Below are positions 1 through 7,929 of a DNA stretch of 14,242 nucleotides, one piece after another. The DNA comes from Rhizophlyctis rosea (lineage: Eukaryota > Chytridiomycota > Chytridiomycetes > Rhizophlyctidales > Rhizophlyctidaceae). The position numbers and the translations under genes were made by a program. Below the pieces are notes generated by a model. The model made no database searches and was not told where the DNA came from. It saw nothing but the letters and a program-made list of their open reading frames with translations. The stretch spans positions 1 to 14,242 of the forward strand of contig JADGJC010000616.1 of assembly GCA_027596075.1 (NCBI GenBank), in the 5' to 3' direction. How positions within the stretch are numbered: position 1 is the first letter of the stretch; every line of letters starts with the position of its first letter.

Positions 1-302
1 CTGGTGTGAGAAGCACTCCGTGGTGGTGGATGAGTCTCTAGCAGACTCAGTACGCAACGATTAAGCATGAACGAGCTAGATCGTTGTGCTAGTCGCCCGG
101 CGTCCCGTTATGACTAGAATGGGTGGCGAAGTGGTTGGGTTGATCAGACCCACACGTCGCTACCGTGGTTATGCAAGCCGTACAGTTGGAAAAGATGCTG
201 GTCTAATAGAGCTGCGAGGTAATGAAGCAATACACACTCAAATGAACACGATGTTAACTGTTTGGATATATATTGAAAAGTAAATAATGAACAACATAAC
301 AT

Positions 303-320
303 ACACACACGCACACACAC
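303..320. repeat. AC dinucleotide microsatellite
   Basis: A run of AC repeats is interrupted once by a G and is followed by ATATGT. It is a simple repeat in noncoding sequence. Confidence 0.8.
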
Positions 321-387
321 ATATGTAGCACCCAAGGTGGCACAGGTGCGACAGAAATACACGTAAGCAATCGACGTGATTACATAA

Positions 388-401
388 GGATCACGTGATC
401 C
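388..401. promoter_or_regulatory. CACGTG-core palindrome (E-box type)
   Basis: GGATCACGTGATCC is a perfect 14-bp palindrome around a CACGTG core. TCACGTGA-type sites are bound by basic helix-loop-helix factors such as Cbf1 in fungi. A second exact TCACGTGA occurs 55 bp to the right. That it functions as a binding site is inference. Confidence 0.4.
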
Positions 402-441
402 TGACTAACCTAATAAATCAGTCACATGTTTATCTATCTAA

Positions 442-453
442 CCAATCACGTGA
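442..453. promoter_or_regulatory. CCAAT box fused to a TCACGTGA site
   Basis: CCAAT runs directly into TCACGTGA (446-453), so a possible CCAAT-complex site abuts a second E-box palindrome. A related CACATG lies at 423-428 and an ACGTGAT half-site near 374-380. The clustering within about 90 bp is seen directly; regulation is inferred. Confidence 0.4.
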
Positions 454-823
454 CACGTCCGAACTACCAGACGCGCCCTACTAGTCCGCATCCCTGCATC
501 CTCACGTCTCAACCTCATTCCAATTCCCACCCCTTGCCCGCTTTGCAGACGGATGTCTTATAGACACTCTAAAGATGAATATTCACAGTCAGGAGCTCCC
601 CAGCCGGCCGCAACACTTACCACCTGGGCATGCCCAAGCAAATAGTGCACTCTTCCAGATGGTTTCAACCCCTCAATCCCAAAAATAATTGAGGCCGTTG
701 TGGAAAAGGACCTTCATTTTGTCCTGGGGGCGCATTTCTCATTAGCTCATTCATGTGTGAGGAAGGCATGGACCCGTAATGTGCAAACTCGCACGATGTC
801 CGAGAACCACCATGTCATATTCT

Positions 824-2546
824 CTAGCAAAATCTCCTGAAAACCTCGGTTTCGTCATCACGGAAGGCAACCACCAAAGGTCTTTGCACAGCAAAGGTTG
901 TCCTATCAACAAGAAGGAATTGATACATCACGGTCCTGCTTCTATCAATCTTCCATCCGTTCGACTCATACTGAAAACTCCTGGCATCATCACGCCGCAC
1001 CCAGAGATTTTCACCCTCATCCTCCTCCTCATCGTCACTAGAGTCCTCCTCCGACTCACTTTCCCTTGAACTGTCCGATCTCGCCGGCAAAAGCGTCTCC
1101 CCACAATGCATACCCGGCAAAGTGATTCCCTCCTCCTCAATCAATTTCTGGACCGCCGCGTGAGCTTCTTTTGCGGTGAGTCGCTCCTTCGGATGGATCG
1201 CCGTCATCCCAAGTAGATGATCCTTGAGACTATTTGCTCATTCGATATCCTGCGGTATGAGGTCTCCTTTCTCCTTTTTCTTCTTCCCGCTCTGACTTGC
1301 GCCCCCCCGCTTGCTTGATTGCCGACCGTTACTGGTGCCGTTGATCAAGCCATTGACGGCAACTATGCTCTTTCCATAACTTCCGCCGTTCGCCAAAACC
1401 TTCTTTCTAAGTCGTTGGCGACCGCTGCCTACTATAACCAGTGCGAGCTCAAGAAAGACAAACCCCAATGAGAACACATCCTGCGGCCTCCCCACCCCAC
1501 CCTCCTCAAGTTCTATTGCTGTCTTATCGTAATCAAACGTTTCCGGTGCACTATAGTACACTGTTACCGGGGAACCGGTTCCGTTTTTGCTGTTCAAGGA
1601 AAACTGCACAGAGTGGCCAAAGTCCGTCATGATCGGTCGGGGGCGGTCTTCTTTGGGGACAATGTGAAGAAGGATGTTGGAAGGCTTGATGTCTTGATGC
1701 TTCATCCGTTTCGTTGATTTGGTAGTATGAAGGTATAAAAGGGTGGACGAAAGGCACAGCATCCACTGCAATACTAAATGTTTCTGATGTTGGATCAGGA
1801 TGTGAGCATCCACATGTTTGCTGCCACAATGTACAAATTACACACGCGATGGCCCATCCACTTCGTACCACCATTTGAAAATCAGTCTGCGAGTTTTATG
1901 CTGTTGCAGAAAGCGCTCCATATCAGTTTGCGCGAATGGGGCCATGATCATATGTACTTCATTATGGAGGGTATAGGATGCAACAAGGCGAACAAGTTGG
2001 TCGTGGTCCAAAAGGAGGAGGTTGCTGATTTCCCTTTGCCATGCAAACTTTTCGGTGCGGGGTATCACCTGCGTTTTGCGGGCGAAAGTACATCCACTCC
2101 CGTCCCTATCATGGATGTCCCGCACCTCTACCACCTCACCATAAGCGCCTCGAATGCGTTCCCGCGGATTGACAGCTATGTAAGGTTTTATGTCCTCCTC
2201 TTTAAGGACCCGATGCTCCCCAAGGGCGAATGGTTTGGTAAGGGAACGGGTTTGTGGATAGGTAGTCGTTCAATATAGGGTTGGGGATGGTCAGATCGTG
2301 GGGAGTGCTGGTTTGGAATGGCAAGTGTCCGTCGTTCAAGCCCGACTCTGCAAAAAGTAGAAGGATACCCCAAGGTTTGGGACTCAGCATTGGAGAAACT
2401 ATTGTCGCAGCTTTGGGCAACTTGTTTAATATGTACTGGCTCAAGGTGGATTTGGGAAATTACTTATGTGAGTTCACCAGCTTCTGGGAAGGCAGCTCGG
2501 CGGACAAGAAAGACGACAGAGCCTCACGGCTCAAGGACTCAAACAT
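824..2546 (-). pseudogene. broken serine/threonine protein kinase gene
   Basis: The minus strand encodes a eukaryotic protein kinase in the right order. An N-terminal region begins with ATG at 2546 (MFESLSREAL). The glycine-rich loop RGAYGEVV is at 2132-2152, the ATP-binding Lys in FARKTQ at 2075-2077, and the helix-C Glu at 2030-2032. The catalytic loop KHQDIKPSN has its Asp at 1691-1693 and Asn at 1676-1678; DFG starts at 1624 and SAPE ends at 1541. After an acidic S/E/D-rich stretch the tail ends at a TAG (824-826). A 48-nt intron (1821-1868, GTACGA...GGCAG) joins the two lobes in frame.

Three lesions remain. TAA at 2460-2462 interrupts the N-terminal frame. A frame change near 2205-2260 has no usable donor. 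TGA at 1238-1240 separates the mid C-lobe from the in-frame ending HPKERLTAKEAH; I found no intron that removes it. HQD replaces the usual HRD. I infer a recent pseudogene of a kinase type seen in Pezizomycotina. Sequence error or a truncated product are the alternatives. Confidence 0.7.
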
Positions 2547-2768
2547 CGTTCCAGTCAGTGGATGCGGGCAGAAGGTAGGGGTACTAGTCTGCAAAGGGTA
2601 GTAAGGGTGCTGAACTTCCTTGAAGGGAGCTCATGGCCACGCAGTAGGGATAAAACTCAAAACGGATGGTGGGTCGAGGGACTCTCTACATGTGTAGGCA
2701 CACGTCCTACCTTGTTCGCTCACTAATGATTGAAATTTAATTTCAGTCCTCTTTTTGTGTCACTCGTC

Positions 2769-2792
2769 AAAAGACAAAAAGACAAAAAGACA
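2769..2792. repeat. short tandem repeat, unit GACAAAAA
   Basis: About three copies of an 8-bp unit GACAAAAA occur head to tail. It is a simple low-complexity repeat. Confidence 0.75.
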
Positions 2793-2836
2793 GAACTTAG
2801 AAGACCGTCTTGTCAAGCTGTGCCTCTGTGCATCTG

Positions 2837-2855
2837 GTGTAACAGCTTGTTACAC
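2837..2855. repeat. perfect 19-nt inverted repeat
   Basis: GTGTAACA and TGTTACAC are exact reverse complements separated by GCT, giving an 8-bp stem with a 3-nt loop. There is no T-run beside it, and it does not sit at the end of a recognised gene. Confidence 0.5.
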
Positions 2856-2960
2856 GAGAAATGTGCCTCGGATGCCAGTGATGCCGTCCTGATGGATGGA
2901 TTGAAGCGATTGATGTGAATCACAGCGGTGAGCAGACACAGTCAGAAACTTCAAAAAGTA

Positions 2961-3239
2961 CTATACGTGGATTCGCATAAGTTCGCATAGCATTATTAGC
3001 CCCTTCTGAAACATTAGCCGTGCGCTTATCCTGCCGTTTTCGCATACCTGTCTTCCATCCTCCAACTGAATTAAGTACTTGAGAACTTTGAGATGACCAC
3101 TAGACTCCAAAACTTCTTGCAAACAAAACTCTAAATCAATGGGAAACAATCTCACAACATAGGAAATCCATCTTCTGCGTATGCTGACGGTTTGGGTTGA
3201 CCAGAACCCGAGAAACTTACAAACACGGAAATCTATCAT
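2961..3239 (-). pseudogene. possible ankyrin-repeat relic
   Basis: A 92-codon minus-strand frame contains SSGHLKVLKYLIQLE, which resembles the helix-turn-helix core of an ankyrin repeat (…GHLxVVKxLL…). Only one repeat-like segment is visible. There is no credible start, and neighbouring repeats cannot be read in any frame. It lies between the kinase relic and the esterase on the same strand. It may be a fragment of an ankyrin gene or a chance match, so confidence is low. Confidence 0.2.
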
Positions 3240-3355
3240 GAAGAATCGATTACCGGAACGGACTCCCCAAACTCCATCCTATCTACCCAACGAGGGGAAT
3301 GCAACCACACCCATCTATAGAAACCCCTCGATGAAACCCCGCGAACGCCAGCAGC

Positions 3356-5975
3356 TCAACGCCCATCAAAGTAATAACTCAACGAGTAATTTAAAAACTT
3401 GCACTGCGGCACATCCACAAAGCCAGACTGGATCTTGGACGGATAATCCAAAAGCGCAATCGGACCCTGCGCATCCTTGACCGGGTTCCACCTCCCCGTC
3501 TTCTGCACCGCCGCAAGCACCTCCTTATAACCCCGAGCTTTCAAATACCACGTCTCCGGGTTAGGATCCGCCTTCCTCATGAAGTTCGCAAAGTAATTCA
3601 TCATGAGCTGTTGCGCGTGGAGGTCGTGCATGTCTCGGAGGTGGGAAGCGCCGCCAAAGAGGAAGGGGAGGTCGCCGGAGTGGACTTTGTAGTATGGCAG
3701 GTTGGGGTTTCCGAGAGGGTACCCCGGGGTGACCGGGCCGTACACGTCGAGGTTGAGAGGATTGTAAGACGTTTCACCGTAGGCACGCTGGCTTTCGTAG
3801 TAGTAGACTTTTTTGAGGGCATTGGATTTCGTAGCGGCGTAGGCGGTGGCTTCGTCTACGCAGCGGAACATGGTGTCAGTAACGATACGTTGGGAGACAT
3901 TGTACGTGTCGGCGGCGATGTTGCCGGTGTTGTAGATGGGGAAGAGACCGGAGTTGATGACTTTGTGCGCCCAGTCCTGGGTGATGGCCGTGTCAGTGGC
4001 GAGACATTCTACTTGGGAGGTACAGGTTGTGTTATAAGAGTTGAATGATGCGCCGTCGTTGGGGACGATGCCGAGGACGATGGGGACGTGGGCGGTGTTT
4101 TTGTTGCGTTTTGTTACTTCCAGGCGCGGGGTGACGACGATTTCGCCGTCTTGAACGACGTAGCGCGCGCGGACAGGGAAGTTGCTGAGATCGCCCTTCC
4201 AGGAGCTGAGGCACTTGACTTGGTCTGCGATTCAGGTTTGGTTTAGGGGAATATTCACTTGGCATGTTCTGTACCGAAATTCAGATGCATACCTGCAACA
4301 GCGGTTTGGTTGCAACCCACATGCTGGAAGATGTTTTGCCCGGCGATGGCGTAGGATTGTTCGATGGTCAAGTAGTCAGAGTAGGTCGTGCCATAGTTGC
4401 TGTCGATTCCAAGGCTGTGTCCACCACCAAGGTTGGACATGAGGATGGCGCCGACAAACTTGCCAATGGCTTTGGGCGAACCGAGGAGAACACGGGCGGA
4501 ACCGGCTCCCGCACTTTGACCGCTGATGGTAATCAAATCGGGATCTGTTCATTTGTCGCAGATATTAGCTCTCTCCTGCATTGTTTGTTGAAAAGTCACC
4601 TACGTACCACCACCGAACTTGGCAATGTTCTTGATCGTCCAGTCGAGGGCTTGCAGCTGGTCGCCGATACCGTAGTTACCTGATGGATAGAATAAATGAA
4701 CAAGTGATCGATGGCGCGACTTGGGCCCGGCCCCATCTGTAGCATCCATATTTACCCTTCAGGACACCAGGAACAGCCAAGAAGCCCGCAATACCCATGC
4801 GGTAGTTGAAGCTGACGGTGACAATGTCCTCACGAGAGGATAGGTCGCCCCCATCATATTGGGACCCCGAACCACCTTCGAAACCACCACCATGAATCCA
4901 GAAGTGGACAGGGCGGAGGTTGCTGCGCGATCCAGCCTTCGGGATGTACGGGGTTTGGATGTTGAGGTAAAGGCAGTATTCGGTTCCGCCAGAGCCCCAT
5001 CTACATATGACAACGTGATTAGCTGGATTCTTTCTTTGTAATGCAAGCGGCCACCGCTCCCCATACACCCATCCATTCCGCATATATCCGCGGCCTTCTG
5101 CACAGGAGCGCGGAGACTCAGAAGCGATGGTTCTTTCTTCTGATTCTTCATTGCTGACACCTGGCAATCGATCAGCGGTGCTCCCATCCTTCCACCCCAT
5201 TCACTCCCCTCTCCCCCACCCCCCCCCTCCACCTTCCCCTCCCTCCTCCCCCCCCCCCCTCCAGCAAACATGCAGAAATGGCACCGTCACCGGCTTCAAC
5301 TTAAACCACGTATGCCTCGAGCAAATCCATTTGAAATACTTACTGCGGACAGGTGGGACCAGGGGTGGTAGCATCATAGGCAACACCCTTGGTATTCATC
5401 AATTTGGAGTGCGTCCAGCGTTCGGTGAAGTTGGCGTAAGGGATGCCCATGAAGCGGAAGGATTTCACATTACGGTAACCAGTGTAGGTGTTCCCATTCG
5501 CCTCAACGGTGATCTTGTTCAAATCCGCCGCCTGGCCCTTGGCCGACTGGGTGCACAGGACCGGCAACTTTGTGTTGTCATTGCCGAGCTTGGCAAACCT
5601 CAACGGCTGATCCTCATCAACACGGACAATCCCCCCGTCATAGAAATAGGCCCACCCCTTGGCATAGTTCATGTTAGACGCGTAGGCAAGCTGTGCAACA
5701 AAGTCGTCATTGTGCTGCGTCAGAGTCGCTTTAGGGAGGAGGGTCTCGTGCAGGGCAGCGCAGGCTGCAGCTGCGGAACTGTATGGCATGGCATCGAGGA
5801 GGAGGGCTCCAGCATGGTTGGCTGTGTCGGTGGTGTTAAGATTGTTTTGGAAGAGGAAATTGATTGCTGTTCCGGCGTTTGACACGAGAGGTAGGGGACT
5901 GGGAGGTGAGGGAGGGAGGGAGGCTGCGGAAGCCAGGCCAGCGACAGCGGCCACAAGGAGTACTTTTAATGCCAT
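3356..5975 (-). CDS. secreted type-B carboxylesterase/lipase-family protein, 5 exons, 689 aa
   Basis: Exons are 5975-5344, 5000-4756, 4679-4608, 4544-4293 and 4224-3356. All four introns are GT-AG (donors GTAAGT, GTAAAT, GTACGT, GTATGC), and the spliced frame is open to the stop at 3356. The product is an alpha/beta-hydrolase of the carboxylesterase type-B family, which hydrolyses carboxylic esters; its substrate cannot be told.

A signal peptide (MALKVLLVAAVAGLASA) implies secretion. Residues ~30-140 form an N-terminal extension before the core starts at about 165-180. Visible core features are the oxyanion-loop HGGG at 247-250, the NYR motif at 276-278, the nucleophile Ser327 in GQSAG, the likely acid Asp457 in PNDGASF, and His582 in KVHSGDLPFLFG. 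EYCLYLN at 218-224 matches the family's EDCLxLN block, with Tyr for Asp.

The start is the ATG just before the signal peptide; an in-frame ATG at 6107 would add an unlikely leader. Length exceeds the usual ~550 aa because of the extension. Confidence 0.9.
5206..5263 (-). repeat. G-rich tract inside esterase intron 1
   Basis: On the transcribed (minus) strand this stretch is almost pure G with scattered A and T. It contains many runs of at least three G, including ones longer than eight. That fits the general G-quadruplex pattern. It lies inside the 343-nt first intron (5001-5343) of the esterase, far longer than the gene's other introns (63-76 nt). Any effect on splicing or expression is inference. 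Confidence 0.7.
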
Positions 5976-6046
5976 CGTAGTGGCGATGGGATGAACAAGT
6001 TGGGGCACACCGAGTTGAACGTGAGGAAGTCGCTCGCAGGGAAAGG

Positions 6047-6053
6047 CTTTATA
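6047..6053 (-). promoter_or_regulatory. TATA box of the carboxylesterase gene
   Basis: TATAAAG on the minus strand lies about 72 nt upstream of the esterase ATG (5975), a fitting distance for a short fungal 5' UTR. A minus-strand CCAAT box is at 6152-6156, about 100 nt further upstream. Both are pattern matches only. Confidence 0.5.
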
Positions 6054-6211
6054 GCTTCTTGGATTCTGTGTGTGCATTGCAGGAATGGGGTTGTATTCTG
6101 AGTTCACCAGGTGGGTGACAACGAGCCAAACTCGGAGGGGGGTTGATAGAAATTGGCAATATGGAAGTCACACTTTTACGACTTTTACGGAACCACCTGC
6201 CTTATCAAGCC

Positions 6212-6572
6212 CTAAGAATCGAACAACCCATTTGAGTTGTTGGCATTTGCTTCCGAATGCGGTGGGTGGCAACTTGCATGTCCTCCGAAGTGGCCGGCGA
6301 CCGCACCCAGCTGCAGCTTGAAGAAGGCGCGACGTTGACCCGGTTTTGGATCACATGAGCATCCATATGAGGTCGGCCTTCGTCGGGACGGCGTGGACCC
6401 CCAGCCACGTCGTGCCGTCGATATTGGCTGGTGGCCACTCGGTCGTTTCGCCGATCTCTTCGAAGCGTTTAGACACCAGGATCTCAGACTTCTCAGGGTC
6501 CATCTGGTCTGGTTCATCCATCAACTCCACGTCGACTTCGGGACTGTGAGTGTTCACCATACTCTTGAACAT
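6212..6572 (-). pseudogene. unknown short coding region with a +1 frameshift
   Basis: From an ATG at 6572 the minus strand reads 73 codons of protein-like, acidic sequence (…SPEVDVELMDEPDQMDPEKS… through PTKADLIWMLM) to a TGA at 6351-6353. Skipping one base at this stop opens a frame starting DPKPGQRRAFFKLQLG that runs to a TAG at 6212-6214. I found no intron that joins the two. I do not recognise the protein. It could be a real 73-aa protein ending at the TGA, but the continuing protein-like sequence favours a broken larger gene. It lies about 240 bp upstream of the esterase start, same orientation. Confidence 0.4.
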
Positions 6573-6721
6573 ACTCTTGAAACCGAAAGATGCAAAAATT
6601 CAGAAGAACCACATCGAAGTCACAAAAAACAAGACATCATCCTTCATCCGAACTCTCCCAACTCCTCCCTGACTCAAACTGCACCCAAAGCCCACCTGCT
6701 CAACAACTTCCTACTCTGCCT

Positions 6722-7371
6722 TCAACCGACGTGAACAGCATCCCCATCCTGCAAAGCCCACCTCGCAATCTCGGTAGTCTCATCAGTCGTTCGCAACCAA
6801 ATTATCTAATGCCTATTGCAAAAGGACCCACGGGATTATGTCCACGCCAAAAAGCACGCTCAAAAAACAATATTTTCAAGTTTCAATCCCATCACCATTC
6901 CCATCCCGCTCAATCACCTGCGGGTCCCAGTACGCAAAATCGTACTTAAGAGTTTGCTGCCAATCCTCTCCAGTGGTCGCTGATGACAGGACGTATCAGC
7001 ACTGGGGTATGCCGACCATGTACGTGTATGCCAGAATCCACACCATTTCGTGTTGCAGGGAGCTGTCAAACAGCTAGTCCTCGATGATCGTATCCACGCG
7101 CCCTCCAAACTGCTTCTTCACAAATAGAAAGGCCACCTTCGCTGGGGCAGCGGTACTGAGTTATTGATATATCGGCCCACTCCGCCTGCAGAGTCTTCAG
7201 ACGTATTGACATCGTAGGCGTCCGGTCCATTCTAGAGGAGGTAGGGCAATGGTCGCTCGTCATAGGTGGATCTGACTTGATCCTCGGTCATGTGCCGACC
7301 TCATCTTTCACAATAGCGCTGCCCTTCCCGAACGTCAATTCATGTTTCTTTTGCGCCGCCGGAACCTCCAT
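6722..7371 (-). pseudogene. heavily decayed coding relic, possibly SET-domain-like
   Basis: Starting at an ATG at 7371 (MEVPAAQKKHELTFGKGSAI), protein-like sequence can be followed on the minus strand only by switching frames. Segments include TEDQVRSTYDERPLPYLL, NGPDAYDVNTSEDSAGG, GVGRYINNS, AAPAKVAFLFVKKQFGG and TGEDWQQTLKYDFAYWD, ending TTEIARWALQDGDAVHVG with TGA at 6722-6724. In-frame stops include TAG at 7232-7234, TAG at 7074-7076 and TGA at 6996-6998, plus at least two frame changes.

The order GRYINNS, then a beta-rich stretch, then GEDWxxTLKYxxxYW recalls the RFINHS and GEEL-x-Y…YW blocks of SET lysine methyltransferases. That resemblance is suggestive only. Non-coding chance is unlikely given how many segments line up. 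Confidence 0.4.
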
Positions 7372-7467
7372 TGATGCTCACCCGACATACTGCCTGTCAC
7401 TCTTTTAAGAAGGCTCTACTGGCATTTTCAAAGCTTTGACATTTTGATATTAGGGTGGTTAGACAAC

Positions 7468-7784
7468 TTAGACTTTCGGCGAGGGCACAACAAGGATACG
7501 AGTGTCGGATCGTAGCGTAGGAATGATATAAGCTGATGCTATCAGGGTGGACCGTTCATCGGAAACAAATGGGACGGCTTCATACGTAGTTGAGACATAT
7601 CACTGTAATCCGCATATAACGCCACTTTCCCTGTTGTTCCATCCTGTGATGGATTTTCGGCAAATGTGCAGCAACGAATAGCGAGAGCTGGTTGGGTAGC
7701 GATCGAAGAACCCATCCACCAAAAGATTGCGGGTGACTGAACTATTGTTGAACGTAAGATTGCCGTCAACTCATTGCTTTTCAT
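7468..7784 (-). pseudogene. unknown decayed coding fragment
   Basis: An 80-codon minus-strand frame starts at 7784 and contains AENPSQDGTTGKVALYADYS, ending at a TGA/TAG pair after FPMNGPP (near 7542). Shifting by one base gives TLIASAYIIPTLRSDTRILV and a TAA at 7468-7470. A second frame at the 5' side also reads protein-like (GNLTFNNSSVTRNLLVDGFF). I do not recognise a family. It lies in the same orientation between the SET-like relic and the 7930-9182 gene, and may be a fragment of either or of a third gene. Confidence 0.25.
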
Positions 7785-7845
7785 GTATATACAAAGCTCA
7801 CAAACTTCTCATTTTTTTATGTATGTACAAAGCTTACAAACTTCC
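7783..7845. repeat. two imperfect 27-bp direct repeats
   Basis: Copies at 7783-7809 and 7819-7845 differ at only three positions (core TACAAAGC-T-ACAAACTTC) and are separated by a T-rich 9-nt spacer, so the period is 36 bp. They lie just beyond the 3' end of the gene ending at 7930. Confidence 0.7.
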
Positions 7846-7929
7846 TCAATAAAGCACAACAGGATCTACACTGTAAAAATTCCCTCACGAAGGCACTAAC
7901 AGCTACTCTATTCACAAAGAAGTGTTGAA

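Larger units (their letters stand above)
1..823. other. left-end region without a convincing gene
   Basis: No reading frame here resembles a known protein. A 65-codon frame on the plus strand (86-283) and a 72-codon frame on the minus strand (144-362) are short, overlap each other and lack recognisable motifs, so I do not call them genes. The stretch holds an AC microsatellite, two TCACGTGA palindromes and pyrimidine-rich sequence around 500-545. The gene to the right (824-2546) points left, so its 3' end faces this region. The palindromes could belong to the promoter of a gene lying off the left edge. Confidence 0.5.
2547..2960. other. spacer upstream of the kinase relic
   Basis: I see no supported gene. 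A 62-codon plus-strand frame (2730-2918) has no recognisable motif and contains a simple repeat. The region includes an A-rich tandem repeat and a perfect short inverted repeat, listed separately. If the kinase was once expressed, its promoter would lie here, but I see no clear TATA box. Confidence 0.4.

Noticed and set aside
1..300. Remnant of an LTR retroelement at the left edge
   Set aside because: No terminal repeat pair, primer-binding site or polyprotein motif is visible.
1230..1332. An intron (donor GTAACG at 1332 or GTCAGA at 1296, acceptor AATAG at 1230) that removes the kinase TGA
   Set aside because: Both choices put the downstream HPKERL segment out of frame and meet a stop.
1778..2278. 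166-codon plus-strand frame
   Set aside because: It is antisense to the kinase N-lobe, which has clear kinase motifs on the minus strand.
3611..4048. 145-codon plus-strand frame rich in Val and Gly
   Set aside because: It is antisense to esterase exon 5, whose frame carries family motifs.
5127..5882. 251-codon plus-strand frame
   Set aside because: It lies antisense to esterase exon 1 and intron 1, is proline-run rich from the poly-C tract and has no protein features; it is a shadow.
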